A DNA stretch of 64,000 nt from positions 11,716,085-11,780,084 of the forward strand of contig NC_064043.1 of the NCBI RefSeq assembly GCF_932526225.1, read 5' to 3'. Below the pieces are notes generated by a model, which did no database searches, was not told the DNA's origin, and saw only the letters and a list, made by a program, of their open reading frames with translations. The DNA is from Nematostella vectensis. Its lineage: Eukaryota; Cnidaria; Anthozoa; Actiniaria; Edwardsiidae. A program made the position numbers and the translations under genes. Positions 34,721 through 45,912 of the stretch are shown here, piece by piece; the stretch's first letter is position 1; every line of letters starts with the position of its first letter.

Positions 34721-37700
34721 GTATTCAACGTGTTGCTAGAAATCGCTGGTCGTTTGAATTTTTGTTCGAATATTTGCTTTCGGTCACCTTCTCTCGCTCC
34801 CTTGCCCGTATTATTAGCTGATTATCCCTGTTATGTGTTTATTAGGTGTAGAGCATCTATCGACTTACCTCAAATGCTACAAGGTTGGCGATATCGTGGA
34901 CGTAAAGGTTCGTTTTGAATTCTATAAAGTTGCAAGGGTCAACCTGAGTAAGAACTCTGGTTTTTGGCTTAAAGCCTATCCGCCGTACTTATTCCTTAAA
35001 AAAAGGAATAGTATAGATTTGTTAACAAGTCGTCTATAATGGTGTTTACTATGTAGAAATTATATACTTTAACTAACTATACTCTTTTATGTAGTTGTTT
35101 TCAAAACTATAGAATACTTCTTGCTCAAAAATCTTTCAAGCTCAGACACTTGTTGCTTTGACTACTTCCCTATATAAACAGATTTAATGCCAATCAAAGT
35201 CATTTTGGTCGAGGTATCTACTGTGAAACCAGCCAACAACAAAAATAAACTAAAGTCTTATTTGTATGAAACCAGTAAATCAAACTAGTCATTTTTGTCA
35301 AGTATCTACTATGAAACCGGCTAACAACAAACCAGTCTATAACAAAATCAAACTGCAGTCATTTTGGTCAAGTAACTATTATGAAACCCACTAACAACAA
35401 TTGCAGTCATACTGCAATCACTTTTGGCCAAAATTTTACTTCAATACCAGCCCTTCTGCATTTCTGTCTATCTATGATAAGATTGTTGTGACAACCGGCA
35501 TCCCTCCATTCACAGGCCAATGGCGCAGTTCAAAAGGGTATGCCGCATAAAGTGTATCATGGTAAAACAGGCAGGGTGTATAATGTCACCAAACGCGCAT
35601 TAGGAGTTGTCGTCAACAAGCAAGTCAAGTAAGTTTTGTCTTAGACCTTATTTGACTGTATACCAATAATTTCCATGACATGAATTACTGTTTAATGATT
35701 TCTTCATTGATTTTCACTTTAGTATATATATATTATGTGTAAAAAATACTCTCCTCATTTAGCCCTTGTATTCTAGTACTGCCTATTTGATATTACTTGA
35801 TAAGAACCACAGTAATCAGACATTGGGTTTAGGTCATATGTTGTACATCTCTCAAATTTAGTAGTTTTGCTGTTAAATTGAGGATTATTTCTTCATTGGC
35901 AAACAAATCCAACATCTTGTTAGGAAAAATGTTATAGTTGGTATAATTCAGACATGTTATGTTTGATCTTCCAGAATATACATTTACCTATAAATGTGTT
36001 CTTGTCTACAGAGGAAAGATTCTTGCCAAGCGTATCAATGTACGTGTTGAGCATGTGAAGCACTCTACTTGCCGTGATGACTTCCTTAGGTACATTCTAA
36101 TTTTTGTACTATTAGCTATTAGTTATTTATCTATTAGAGATAAACAAGTTTTCAAGAAACTTTGTCAGTGCAAATGCCATCTAAGACCAACAGCAGTTTA
36201 TGGATATAAGAATATGAATGATAAGCATAATAAGACAACTATAAATTCATCAGTAATATGTTTCTTCTTTCAGAAGAAATTTGGCCAAAACCACGGTATC
36301 TTTCCTTAGAACTGCCATTTCACAATCGGCATTTGCTGTTTGTGCTTACAGTGTTGGTGTATATATCCAGGGGTTTCATTAGAAGGCTGCTACTGGCAGT
36401 GAACTGCCAGCTACTTCAATCCTCACTGCCGGCAAATTAAAACACTGATCTCCTATTTCAAACTCATAATATAAGTTTTCAAATTATGTGTGATTTGTGA
36501 TAAAATACTAGGTTACATTATGCTTTTGCCACCAACATCCAATTCTTGATTGTTTTTTCTTAATTGACTTAGTCTGTAGCCTACGTGTAGCCGCTGACTC
36601 GCGAAATCCTCTCGTAGCGTCTACACAACACCGGCGATAATCGTGTTCCGTGACGTCACGGCTTTCACAGGAAAACCTATAATAGTCTCTGATTGGCCAT
36701 GACTTAGTAACTTTCTCTTGGATATTTTGATTGGCCCAGATCAGAAGTTGAAATTAAGGTTCCCGCTGTTTACGATGTGAGTTTGTCGAGCGGTTCAAAT
36801 ATGGAGTAAAACACTACGACTCTCCCACCTAATCGCGATAAATCTGTCCTAAGTTCAGCCTTAGACATGTGTCAACGTTATTTGGGATAGAGAAACCACA
36901 CAAAGAACAAAAGAAGGCTTTCTCTGCTTTTCTGAACGATGATGTCGATGTCTTTCTACGGAAAGTCTTTCATTTACCAAGCAATTTCGTTATTTTAGTT
37001 ATTTTCCAAAGTTCTATCCAAAATGGCTAGGTTTTTACCAAATTTTTCCTTTTAAGCTGCAGATCACGGCAATCCTGAATATGTATGCGCTTGTGTTCCC
37101 TGCTAGCAGAGGCCTCTTTTCTCTGTATTTCACTGGGCTGGCGTTCGTGAGGAAGGATCTTTTCCACGCGAACGCAAGCCAAGCGAAATACAGAGAAAAA
37201 AGGCCTCTGATAGCAGGGAAGCACTTGTGTTGTGTACACAGAAATCTAAACGCTCAAGTTCACATCGGTCACTGAAAGTCGAGGAGCGCTTGCTATCCAT
37301 GAGATACAGTTCGTAATCTTTCTCAATTACCCTCTTACAAAGAATGCAAGTATACATTAGCAGAATTAAAACGAAGGAATGTGCACTTGGAAAGTGGCAA
37401 CATAAGAGGGCGATGTTGGAATGTTTGTTTTGCATGACGAAACCTGAATGTGTTTGCGCGCTGGATAAGAGAAAAGCCATTCATAGATGTCAAACTTAAT
37501 CTATTCAAATCTATTACAATGGCGTCACGGAACAAGATTATCGCCGGCGTTGCGTAGATGCTACGAGATGATCTCGCGAGTCAGCGGCTACACGTAGGCT
37601 ACTTAGTCTGTTACTTTCAAACATATCCATTTTTTTGTATCGCTCGAGAATCTTACCGTTCTTGTTGTCGCCATCTTTGATTGACCTCTTTGATTTGTAC

Positions 37701-38951
37701 TAAAGAGGATCAAGGGTAATTTTGAGCCCAAACAATACATCAGTCTTATAGATCAAAAATAGCATCTTCACCAGCAAAAAATAGGCAAAAGAAAACCTGT
37801 ATTCTTCTTTCTTTTCTTTTCCATGAGAGGTCATATCTGTCGTTGTTGTAATTTTTACTCTGTATGAAATATGAGTAGCAATTAATCAGATGGTAGATTT
37901 AGGATTGTGTGAATCAAGCTGTTGAACCCTTACTTATACCTTGATATTTTTTAAACCAATTGCATCATCATTTTCAATGGAAAGTTAAATAGATGGAACA
38001 CAATACTATAATTGCTATTCTGTTTTTACATGAAAGAATTGCATCATTTCCATTGCTTTAATTTGATCAATTTTTATCAACTTTTGAGATTCCCTATCCT
38101 ATCTTTTTAGCCATTGTTCTATGCAACAAATCCCAAGCACAGCCTGCTACTTCAAAAGTTATTGAAACCCCTGTATATTAATATTGATACTGCATATGTG
38201 CAGTGCAGTGTGTCTATTGGATACTGAAAATTTAGAGCCGATGGCCTTTAAATAAAGCGGATTCTAATCGATTCTTTGGTCTCTTGTCGTCTCTCCGAAA
38301 GTAAACTGGTGATAATGCCAATACTGGTGATAAGTCCTTTTAATTGAAAACTATGCATACATTCAGTTTGTAATAAAGCCATTTTATCACATTCCTTCAA
38401 TGATTTTGGTGAAAAATGAAAAGGAATGTGTTTCATGGTCTACCATAGTTTTTGCAAGTTTGTGTTCAAAATAAAAGCATGGAAACAACCTTTAATTAAC
38501 ACCTTAAACTTTATTCTTAGGCGAGTGAAGGAAAACGAAAGGAAGAAGCACGAAGCCAAGGCAAAGGGCCTCATCGCTCACTGCAAGAGACAGGTATGAG
38601 AGCCCTTGATAGGGTTACCGTATGCAACAGTAAATTACCCAAGTCCTCAAACAGAATGATGTACAAGAAAGGAATACATGGCTTGTATTTTCTCAGGGCA
38701 GCCACATGACAAAGATGTAAACACTGTAATTTTTACTGATGTTTTTTGTACTACGTTTTATGTGTGTATATGTCCAGCTGAACAAGTATTCTTCTTCAAT
38801 CAGAATACTTGATTATTTGTTCCATTTGGTAATTGACATCCTCTGTTTATTCTCTGTCCAGCCTGCCCAGCCCAAGACTGCTCATTTTGTGAGAACCAAG
38901 AGGAACAAGCCTGTAACGCTGCAGCCTATACCTTATGAATTTGTGATCTAA
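34654..38951 (+). CDS. 60S ribosomal protein L21 (eL21), whole gene
   Basis: Six coding exons (34654-34720, 34846-34907, 35516-35628, 36012-36089, 38521-38593, 38862-38951) sum to 483 nt, encoding 160 aa plus stop, exactly the usual length of eL21. It starts [20 protein letters not shown], contains [20 protein letters not shown] and [18 protein letters not shown], and ends [10 protein letters not shown]; all match animal RPL21. It is a structural component of the large cytoplasmic ribosomal subunit. The ATG is the first in the spliced mRNA, 12 nt into coding exon 1's sequence after the acceptor at 34642. I looked for box C/D or H/ACA snoRNAs in its introns, since RPL21 hosts them in vertebrates, and found none I could support. 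Confidence 0.98.
34846..34907 (+). CDS. RPL21 coding exon 2
   Basis: 62 nt, phase 1 in, phase 0 out; encodes [20 protein letters not shown] then K. Confidence 0.97.
35205..35430. repeat. Diverged tandem repeat in the second coding intron of RPL21
   Basis: About four units of 60-80 bp, each with CAGTCATTTTGGTC, AAGTATCTACTATGAAACC and GCTAACAACAA. Non-coding. Confidence 0.75.
35516..35628 (+). CDS. RPL21 coding exon 3
   Basis: 113 nt, phase 0 in, phase 2 out; encodes [20 protein letters not shown] and the following [17 protein letters not shown]. Confidence 0.97.
36012..36089 (+). CDS. RPL21 coding exon 4
   Basis: 78 nt, phase 2 at both ends; encodes [19 protein letters not shown] to FLR. 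Confidence 0.97.
36578..37600. mobile_element. ~1.0-kb Mutator-like MITE with long TIRs and 11-bp target duplication
   Basis: Inverted ends about 75 bp long begin AGCCTACGTGTAGCCGCTGA and are closely conserved (CGGCGATAATC, TTCCGTGACG). A perfect 11-bp direct repeat ACTTAGTCTGT flanks it (36567-36577, 37601-37611). There is no transposase ORF. A truncated copy in inverse orientation is at 40083-40385. Long TIRs plus a 9-11 bp duplication are the Mutator pattern. Confidence 0.85.
37087..37224. repeat. Inner inverted repeat within the Mutator-like element
   Basis: CCCTGCTAGCAGAGGCCTCT and GCGTTCG face their complements AGGCCTCTGATAGCAGGG and CGAACGC across a ~25-bp loop, giving a ~55-bp-arm hairpin. 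It may be a smaller foldback nested in the element. Confidence 0.8.
38521..38593 (+). CDS. RPL21 coding exon 5
   Basis: 73 nt, phase 2 in, phase 0 out; encodes [20 protein letters not shown] then CKRQ. Confidence 0.97.
38862..38951 (+). CDS. RPL21 coding exon 6
   Basis: 90 nt ending TAA; encodes [20 protein letters not shown] and the C-terminal QPIPYEFVI. Confidence 0.98.
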   Translation, partial: PAQPKTAHFVRTKRNKPVTLQPIPYEFVI

Positions 38952-38958
38952 ATGGCTG

Positions 38959-38964
38959 AATAAA
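38959..38964 (+). terminator. RPL21 polyA signal
   Basis: AATAAA eight nt after the stop codon, typical of compact ribosomal protein 3' UTRs. Confidence 0.85.
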
Positions 38965-39805
38965 CCTTGAACCTAGACCGTGTGCTTTCTTCTTATATGG
39001 AGTTTAAATTCGTGTCTGGATTCACAAATTTTTTCAGAGGGTTTCAAATATTTTTTGGGCAAGGGGGGAGAGGGTTATTTAAAAACAAACTTTATAAACA
39101 CTCATAACCCTCTTATTTATAAGAGATTTAATTTTGATTAGATTTCATTTAGAAATAGATTGAAACGTCTAATAACGTCAAGTGAAAAGACGTATTATGA
39201 AGCCTAGGCATAAAAGAGATAATTTTTCTTAAAGTTTCACCAGGAGAAAGAAGCCTCCTTAATGCGGAGACAGCGTGATTTAGTCGTTTGCGACCTGTCT
39301 ACGACATGTATTAGCCCTGAATTACACACTACGACTTTTGTATTGGAGCAGCGTAGCTGAGTCGCAGTCGTATTTACACTATAAGACTAAGGCTGCATAG
39401 GTGTCGGGCAAGTCGTATACGACTAAATCGTACTTTCTAAATCTAGGAAGTGCACCAGTTACCGACTCGCAAAATTAAGCGGCCAATAAATGGCGTAGCA
39501 TTTTTTTTAACTTTAATTTATTAGTTATTACAATAATTTGAATAAAGAAATTTCCCAATAAGGCATTATATGACTTAAATGATACGTATACTTACAATCA
39601 CGAACCGGATTAAGCGACGGATCATTAGAAAATTGAAGGGGAGAGGTTTTAAGTCGTGCATGTTTATTCCCTCTTAAATGCGTGCATGATTTTCCCCCTT
39701 TTTGTGTTTGCATTTTTTCTGTCTGGTTAGGCTACATGCATTTTTTCCAGTTCTTTTTTTTCTCACGTATGATTTTTTCTTTTTCTTTTAACCAACTCTC
39801 TAATT

Positions 39806-40063
39806 GACCTTTTCGCGGTTAATTGGGAGGCCTGTGGTTTTACACCAAGAGAGGCTCAAACGGGCATGTCAAGCAATAACAAACAACTCCTGAAGACAAA
39901 AGCATTTGGGCAAATCTTTTGGCTGACTGTCTGTTTTGGCTGTTGTCTTTTTGTATTTTGAAACGACCCGACGCACACGCCGCTGCATTTCCGCCAAACC
40001 ATGCCCGTCTGAGCCTCTCTTTGGTGTAAAACCACAGGCCTCCCAAGTAACCGCGAAAAGGTC
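39806..40063. mobile_element. 258-bp MITE with ~60-bp inverted ends
   Basis: The ends read GACCTTTTCGCGGTTA and TAACCGCGAAAAGGTC. The inverted repeat runs on through GGGAGGCCTGTGGTTTTACA and GAGAGGCTCA to GGGCATG. The target duplication is not clear. It lies 20 bp from the truncated Mutator-like copy. Confidence 0.8.
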
Positions 40064-40082
40064 TATTGGTATAATGGTCATT

Positions 40083-40385
40083 AGCCTACGTGTAGCCGCT
40101 GACGCGAAAATATCCTCTCGTAGCGTCTACGCAACGGCGGCGATAATCGTGTTCCGTGACGCCATTGTAATTAATTTGAATACATTAATTTCGACATCTG
40201 TGCATAGGTTTCTCTTATTCAGCGCGCGAAACACGTTCAAGTTTCGTCCTGCAAAACATTCCAAAATCGCCCTATAATGCTGCTACTTTCCAAGTGCACA
40301 TTCCTTCGTTTAAATTCTGCTAATGTATACCTGCATTTTTTGTAAGAGGGTAATTGAGGAATATTACGAACGGTATCTCCACAGG
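40083..40385. mobile_element. Truncated second copy of the Mutator-like MITE
   Basis: Starts TAGCCTACGTGTAGCCGCTG and follows the reverse complement of the right part of 36578-37600 (TTCCGTGACGCCATTGTAAT, GTGCACATTCCTTCG, AAGAGGGTAATTGA) for about 300 bp, then stops. Only one terminal repeat remains. Confidence 0.8.
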
Positions 40386-41880
40386 CTCCCCACCCCATGC
40401 GCATGAACGCTCACGGAGATCGGCAATGCATGCTCGCGCGCCTTTTTTGTACATCTGAGTGAGAAAAATACATGAATATAGGAAAAAAATACATCTTTTT
40501 CCTTTCACTTTATTCTTTAAAATCAGATTAAAAATAAAGTTTATTCTTTCATCTTTGCATTGGTTCTTTTCCCCGTATCTCGTATATCGTTTTTTAGGTG
40601 GGTAAATTGGGCTTGTTTTTTAACCTGTTTTGAGCAGGTGAAAATGCGACCTCAAAGACGTAAATCACAGGCAGTCCAAGCTCATTCAGTGTTTATATAT
40701 ATGCAATTTGACAGTCAGAATTTGAAATTTTCAAATTTGTGTTTTTATGAATAAAAATGACTCGCAAAAACTCACTTGTTGGCTCGTTTATTACTCGACC
40801 GAGTTTAAGGCCATTCAGCAGCAATTTCACAGGGTTGCTGTTTTTTTTTCTGCAGAAAAAAACCCTGAAAACATAGTTCTTTTGCCGATAGTTTGCTCAC
40901 AACACTAAGGCTAATTACTAACCACCATCTTCTTTGGTCGATCTTGTGGTTTCTTTTCATGGTCGGTCGTTTTCTTTTTGTTTACATTATTTACAGCGAG
41001 TCGCGACGTTTCTCCCGCAAAAAATGTAACGTACGTAGTTTTGAGAGCAAACTACCGGCAAAAGAACTTCAATGAATTCATGTTTTATTCCGTTTTGCTT
41101 TTTGGGGGAGAGAAAAGTATTTTAGAAGCCCTAGCCCGACAGTGCTCGAGCTCGATTCGGGTTCCGAATGGCGACCGAGACTAGGAGCACAGTAATCTAA
41201 TTTAGTATGCTTTCATTGAGAAAAAAAAAACACGTTTCGAGATCTAACTTGTTACGTCAAATGCTGATTGCCATTTCTAAGGGTGTTTAATGATTTTTTA
41301 AAATTTAACAAATTCCGATTAACTATTATCGAGTCAAACCAAAACAGGGCTAAACCATAATTTGCGTTAGATAACTTGCTCTATTCTAAAAAAAAAAAAA
41401 TAATTAATAAAACCTCGTAAAAATTCGTAAGGATTTTAACACGATAATGAATAAAAAGCCCAATCAATTGTAATAAGATAAATTTGATTCTGAATCTACC
41501 GAAAACGACTTTATTTATTTTCCTAAAAGAAATCCTTGCCTCTGTGAAAGATCCTAAGATTCTAATTAATCTGAAGTCAAAAGGTGTGTAGAAATCTTTT
41601 TTTTACCATATAATAAGTATATACTAATTATGTAACTACGTAATGTAATTATGTATAAATAGTATCATTTTCATGGATGCAAAGGTAGAAATATATTTTT
41701 AGTGTAACTTTAGGCATTCCATGTTTCACAAGGGTTATTTATGTTAAAAGTTGCACCATTTAAACAGGCTATCTTAATATGTTTGCGAGAAATTTGGGTT
41801 CAATTCAAGCAAAAAGCTTTTGAACTTCCTCTTGATAAAATCAAAAGCTTTTTCAAAGGTAGATGGTTTACGATTCGGAG
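40386..41880. other. Intergenic, nothing recognised
   Basis: AT-rich sequence with short random ORFs only; no splice-consistent coding, RNA gene or clear repeat found. Confidence 0.5.
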
Positions 41881-41894
41881 ACCCTCGAATACCG

Positions 41895-42010
41895 TAATAT
41901 CTTGTTTAAAAATCGCAAATCCCGTAATGTCGCGTCCAAAAAATCGCAAATACCGTAATATCGCGTCCAAATCTCGCAAATACCGTAGAACCGCGTCCAA
42001 AATCCGAAAA
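41895..42010. repeat. ~28-bp tandem repeat
   Basis: Four diverged units of CGCAAATACCGTAATATCGC plus GTCCAAA. The surrounding 41860-42350 repeats related words (CTCGAATACCG, CTCAAATCCCG, CATAATACCGC), so the repeat may belong to a larger old element. Confidence 0.7.
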
Positions 42011-42891
42011 AAAAATGATCTTCTGCATACGACAATACATATCTTTATATTTCGAAAAAGTCGCATGATTCTACTTTCAACGCACTAATAGAGAAAGTGT
42101 AGCTTACTTCACCCTGATAGAAGACGTGACGTGAAATTAATTTTCATTGCGTCAGTTTTCGTGAAAATCCGTTTACCGCAGACAAACATGATGCCGACTC
42201 AGCGTCATTTTAGAATTTGTTTCCCGAAATCTCAAATCCCGCGTACCGATCAGAATTAGAATATCGAACTACCATAGCTTTATAACAATTCTCCCGAAAT
42301 ACCGGGGGGAATTTTACCAAATATCATAATACCGCAAACGCTAACGACCCGGTAGCGGACAGTTAGAATAAAATAATAAGAGGAGAACATGACAATATTT
42401 ATAGTAGTGAACCGCATGTAAAAAAAAGATATTCATGGTAAAGAGTTTCTAGGGCTCGAATATTACTAAAAGTTACTATGAAATATTTCGGAATCCCATG
42501 TCTTCACGAAATTTTCGGGTAACTTCGCGGCTTTAGTAAAACTCGAAATTACCTTCACCATGAGATAAAGCCTTTTTAAAATGCGATGCGAAAAAAAGTA
42601 GAAGGGTTAAAAAATAAAGATGAAAAAATAATAAATGCTGAATAAAACGTAACATAATATTTGAAAATATTGAAAATTCTAAAGATACAAGCCCCAGGAG
42701 GTGTTACAATGTGCGATTTCCAGATGACGTAGCTACAGCCGATAGATACTCCAATCTGTCCAAAACTCTGCAGCACGCATTCTCATTCTCATTGTATTCC
42801 CTTCCCCCATCCCAAAAGGAGTATCAAGTTATTTTTTTCAAAGCCAGCATTGGTTAGATTTCTTTCCCATCCAGCAATGGTTAGGCATTTT

Positions 42892-43653
42892 AGGGACTGT
42901 GCAATAATAATCAGGAGGGAGGGCTGTAAAACCAGAGGGGGGGGGGACTAAGTAAAAATGCTGCTAAGATATGGAGGCAAACTTAACTTTTTCGAGAAGA
43001 GGAGGGGGGGGGGGAGCTTACTTAAATTGATATCAAAATGATTGTTTTGTATCCGCTTGGCGCGCAAATAACTTAAAAAGTCACCTTTCACTTTTAACAC
43101 AGAATCGACGCAAACTTTGAGAACCTCTTTGTAGTCTCACTGAGGACCGCTCTGATCTATAAATCGCTATATATCTCCCAACCCTTATCGGCAAAATGAG
43201 CTCGTTGTTTCTCTTGATGTTACCCAGTCGCCTGAGCTCAAACTCAGAAAGCGGGCTCCCGTAAGCATCCATATTCTAGCGGTCACACCAAGACGACTAA
43301 AGGATAAGATTATTTGTCACGCGGGGAGGTATCTCTTAGATGATTCTCCAATAAAACGATTTGCGCTTGTTGGTCCTTAACTGTATATAGGTAGGATATA
43401 ATTTTTCAACAACCGTTTTCCGGACATTTGGCGATCTCTGTGCTGATGTTTGTCCTCATGCCGAAGTAGAATGCTTTGGGAACCAAATGACTACATGAAG
43501 AATGTAGGAGGGGAGGGGGGGTCTTCGTAACTTTTAAGGAACAGAAGGGGGGTCAGAGCAACTTGAAGCTGTTGGAGGGGGGTCCTGCGTGATTTTTTAT
43601 TAATCGAAGCTCATTTTACCTACCCCCCTCCTGATAATTATTGCACAGTTCCT
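42892..43653. mobile_element. ~760-bp TIR element (AGGGACTGTGCAATAAT ends)
   Basis: Left end AGGGACTGTGCAATAATAAT then CAGGAGGGAGG; right end is the inverse, CCCCCTCCTGATAATTATTG then CACAGTTCCT. The interior is non-coding with G tracts next to both ends. No clear target duplication. Confidence 0.7.
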
Positions 43654-44204
43654 TTAGCACATGAATAATTGCCCGTATAACCGATCGGGGCGATTTTTTC
43701 CCCAGCATCCGCTCCAGCGCCCCCAAAAATATTCCCAGCGCAACTAGTTCGACTCCACAAATTTGCCAGCAGAATCAATCGGGACGATTTTCTTCCCAGT
43801 AACCGAAGGGTCTAACATCTTCCAAATCAGCAAAAAAAAAAAAAAAAAAAAAACGGGCTGCGGAACAGATATTTTGCGAAACAGATCCGACTTGTGCCCT
43901 CGATAGCTAGGGAAAAGTGACATGTCATAACAATTTTCAATGTTATTTTCTCATTTTATTTTATTTTTATTTTATTTTTTTTAAACATGCGCTTCCTGGT
44001 TGTGATACCACCTTCCATGAATACGGGTAGGAAAGGAGGCATCGTTCAAGAAGCTTGTCTCCTCACCCTACATCCGCGCACAGGCGGCTGTTTACAGGAC
44101 AGAGCTAAGGGCAGTTCCAGTATCTTATCAAGTCAGCAAAGGAAAGTCGATCGGAAGGCGGTCTGAGTCTGAGCTTAGATGTTGGTCAACGACAGGGTGA
44201 CACC

Positions 44205-44330
44205 CTTAACAGATCATGAGAGGACCTCCAGGACTGCAGCATATACAATCAGTGCTCCTGCCGCAAGAACAATCTAGAGTGTTCGCCCTACGCAGGTGCG
44301 TTCCAAGGATTGGCCAAAAACGATACCATG
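44205..44330 (+). pseudogene. Decayed fragment of a cysteine-rich transposon protein tail
   Basis: A frame starting near 44217 reads DCSIYNQCSCRKNNLECSPY then AGAFQGLAKND. It resembles the CSCRK..L.C...CG.CQG..C.N tail I associate with predicted cnidarian transposable-element proteins, with several cysteines lost and stops upstream. The identification is from pattern memory only. Confidence 0.25.
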
Positions 44331-44876
44331 AGAATATCTGTAGTGGTATATAAATTCCTTTTTTTCTAAAGTATGTATTTTTTTGGCGATTTTCATGATT
44401 TGGGAGCCCTGTGGTTTTTCATACAAGCCTTCTATAGGGAAATGTTAGACTTTTATTATGTTTTAGACAAAGAGGAATACTTTCTGTGCAAGAAACCGTT
44501 AAAAACCTTGTGTTGCAATTAGTCTTTTGTTGACCCCTTTTCTGGCGTAGATTGATTGGACTAAGGGAACGAGGTTACAATTATACAATATAAAACTAGA
44601 GAGTTTCGTGAAACAAAGTATAGTAAAAACCTTGCTCTCTAAAGAGTAAGTACAAAGCTATATACATCACATGTTTATCTAATCCTTGGGTACCAGACCC
44701 CATTTTGGAAAGAGAACCTTATACCCATTCCTGTATGGGCTGCCTGTTTCCTCCCAACCTGCGCTTGGCTTTCCCCACGAGCCTCCGGGCTCCGCGCAAG
44801 TCAGGGCAGAACAGCATGCAAGGGAAAAAGATGGAGAAGAGCCCAAGGACGCACCACTTCTCCCCTCTCTTTCTCC

Positions 44877-45286
44877 CTAAGTCTCCCCCTCCGTCTCCGT
44901 ACTCTTAGTTGAATGATAGACAAGCCCACGGAAGCAGCACATACAAGTGAAGCAATCGATTGCGCGTGTCACCTCGTAGTCATGTAAGCTATGATCCTTC
45001 TGGTGACACGCTCCCTCGGTAACCATAAAGGTGCCGGTCCCGCCGGCGTCCTTATTCATCATGGCTCTGAGAAGGCGCGGTTGGTTGTCAAGGTAATCGT
45101 AGTACCTCAAGGAATTCTTTTTCAGGTTCTGTGGTGAGAAGTTCGATTCTTTGGTGAAATAAGCAATGTAAGCTTCGGATTCTACGCCAGGTAGCTTCTC
45201 CAAAACCAAGATTTCGTCACTTCTATCGCCATGCCCCAAGGACTTGCTTGGTGACAAGTTTTCTGTCATCTTAGTCGCCAGCGACT
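44877..45286 (-). CDS. Doubtful single-exon or terminal-exon ORF, function unknown
   Basis: An ORF open from an acceptor-like site (TTTTGTCATCTTAG, minus strand) to a stop at 44877. The ATG at 45269 gives 130 aa. It has no recognisable domain; the C-terminal part has a CFTCMCC cluster and the middle is rich in Tyr/Asn/Leu. The base composition is more GC-rich than its neighbours, which favours coding. No promoter, polyA signal or partner exon was found. It could be a real small gene, a last exon or a transposon remnant. Confidence 0.3.
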
Positions 45287-45294
45287 AAGATGAC
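45265..45294. repeat. Perfect 14-bp palindrome with 2-bp spacer
   Basis: GTCATCTTAGTCGC, CA, GCGACTAAGATGAC. It overlaps the ATG and the possible acceptor of the doubtful ORF on the minus strand. Confidence 0.9.
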
Positions 45295-45844
45295 AAAACG
45301 CAAACATTTTACCATAACCGTAGTATAAACATTTTAAGGCGCCTTTTTTACGGTCCCTTAAGGCTTTGATTTTCCTTCTAAAACGTCCATGAACCCCTCG
45401 CCCTGGGGCCTAGACGTGGAAAGATGCTAAGCGTTTGGGGTTATCTCCCCCTTCCCTCTCGAATTGGGAGGCTCGTTACAACCTCCTCGTGTCTCTCCCA
45501 GCCCTCTCAACTGGGATTCCTTGAAGACAGCATTGCCAAACGCCGGAAAAATATAATTTAGTGACCCAAGTATAAGTGAAGGAGGTATGACTAGAATTAG
45601 GTATGACTAGAAACACTTCAGAAAAACTCTAGAATTACTAGATGTGGTGGAATCAAGGTTAGAAAGGTATGTGTTAAGAAGCTTTTTCATTCGCTCGGAT
45701 CGAAGGGCCCACGCCCCGGAAACGTCAGTGAAACTACTCTGTTTTTGAAGAGGCGTAAAGCATACCATTTCAAACTTGTGTTGATTCATTTTCCGCCCTA
45801 ATTGATCGCAGTCTTTATAATTATAGACCCGCACCAAGGATTTT

Positions 45845-45876
45845 TCTTGGGGGGGGGGGGATTTTTCTGTGTGCGT

Positions 45877-45907
<31 letters not shown>

Positions 45908-45912
45908 GAGTG
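45845..45912. repeat. G-run and GT microsatellite
   Basis: A G run, (GT)n and a second longer G run in 65 bp. Lengths are probably unstable. Confidence 0.85.

Larger units (their letters stand above)
36368..38173. mobile_element. Outer DNA transposon (CAGGGGTTTCA ends) interrupted by a second element
   Basis: Left end CAGGGGTTTCATTAG and right end TTATTGAAACCCCTG are inverted, inside the fourth coding intron of RPL21. Removing the inner element (36578-37600 plus one target copy) leaves about 770 bp of non-coding sequence. The flanks are both TATAT-rich, so the target duplication is unclear. Confidence 0.6.

Noticed and set aside
34908-38861. snoRNA in an RPL21 intron
   Set aside because: Vertebrate RPL21 hosts snoRNAs, but I found no C/D box pair (TGATGA with CTGA plus terminal stem) or convincing H/ACA hairpins; the GATGATG near 36939 is inside the transposon.
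45607-45837. 76-codon minus-strand ORF upstream of the doubtful ORF at 44877
   Set aside because: It looks mildly protein-like, but no donor or frame join to the neighbouring ORF was found and no family was recognised.
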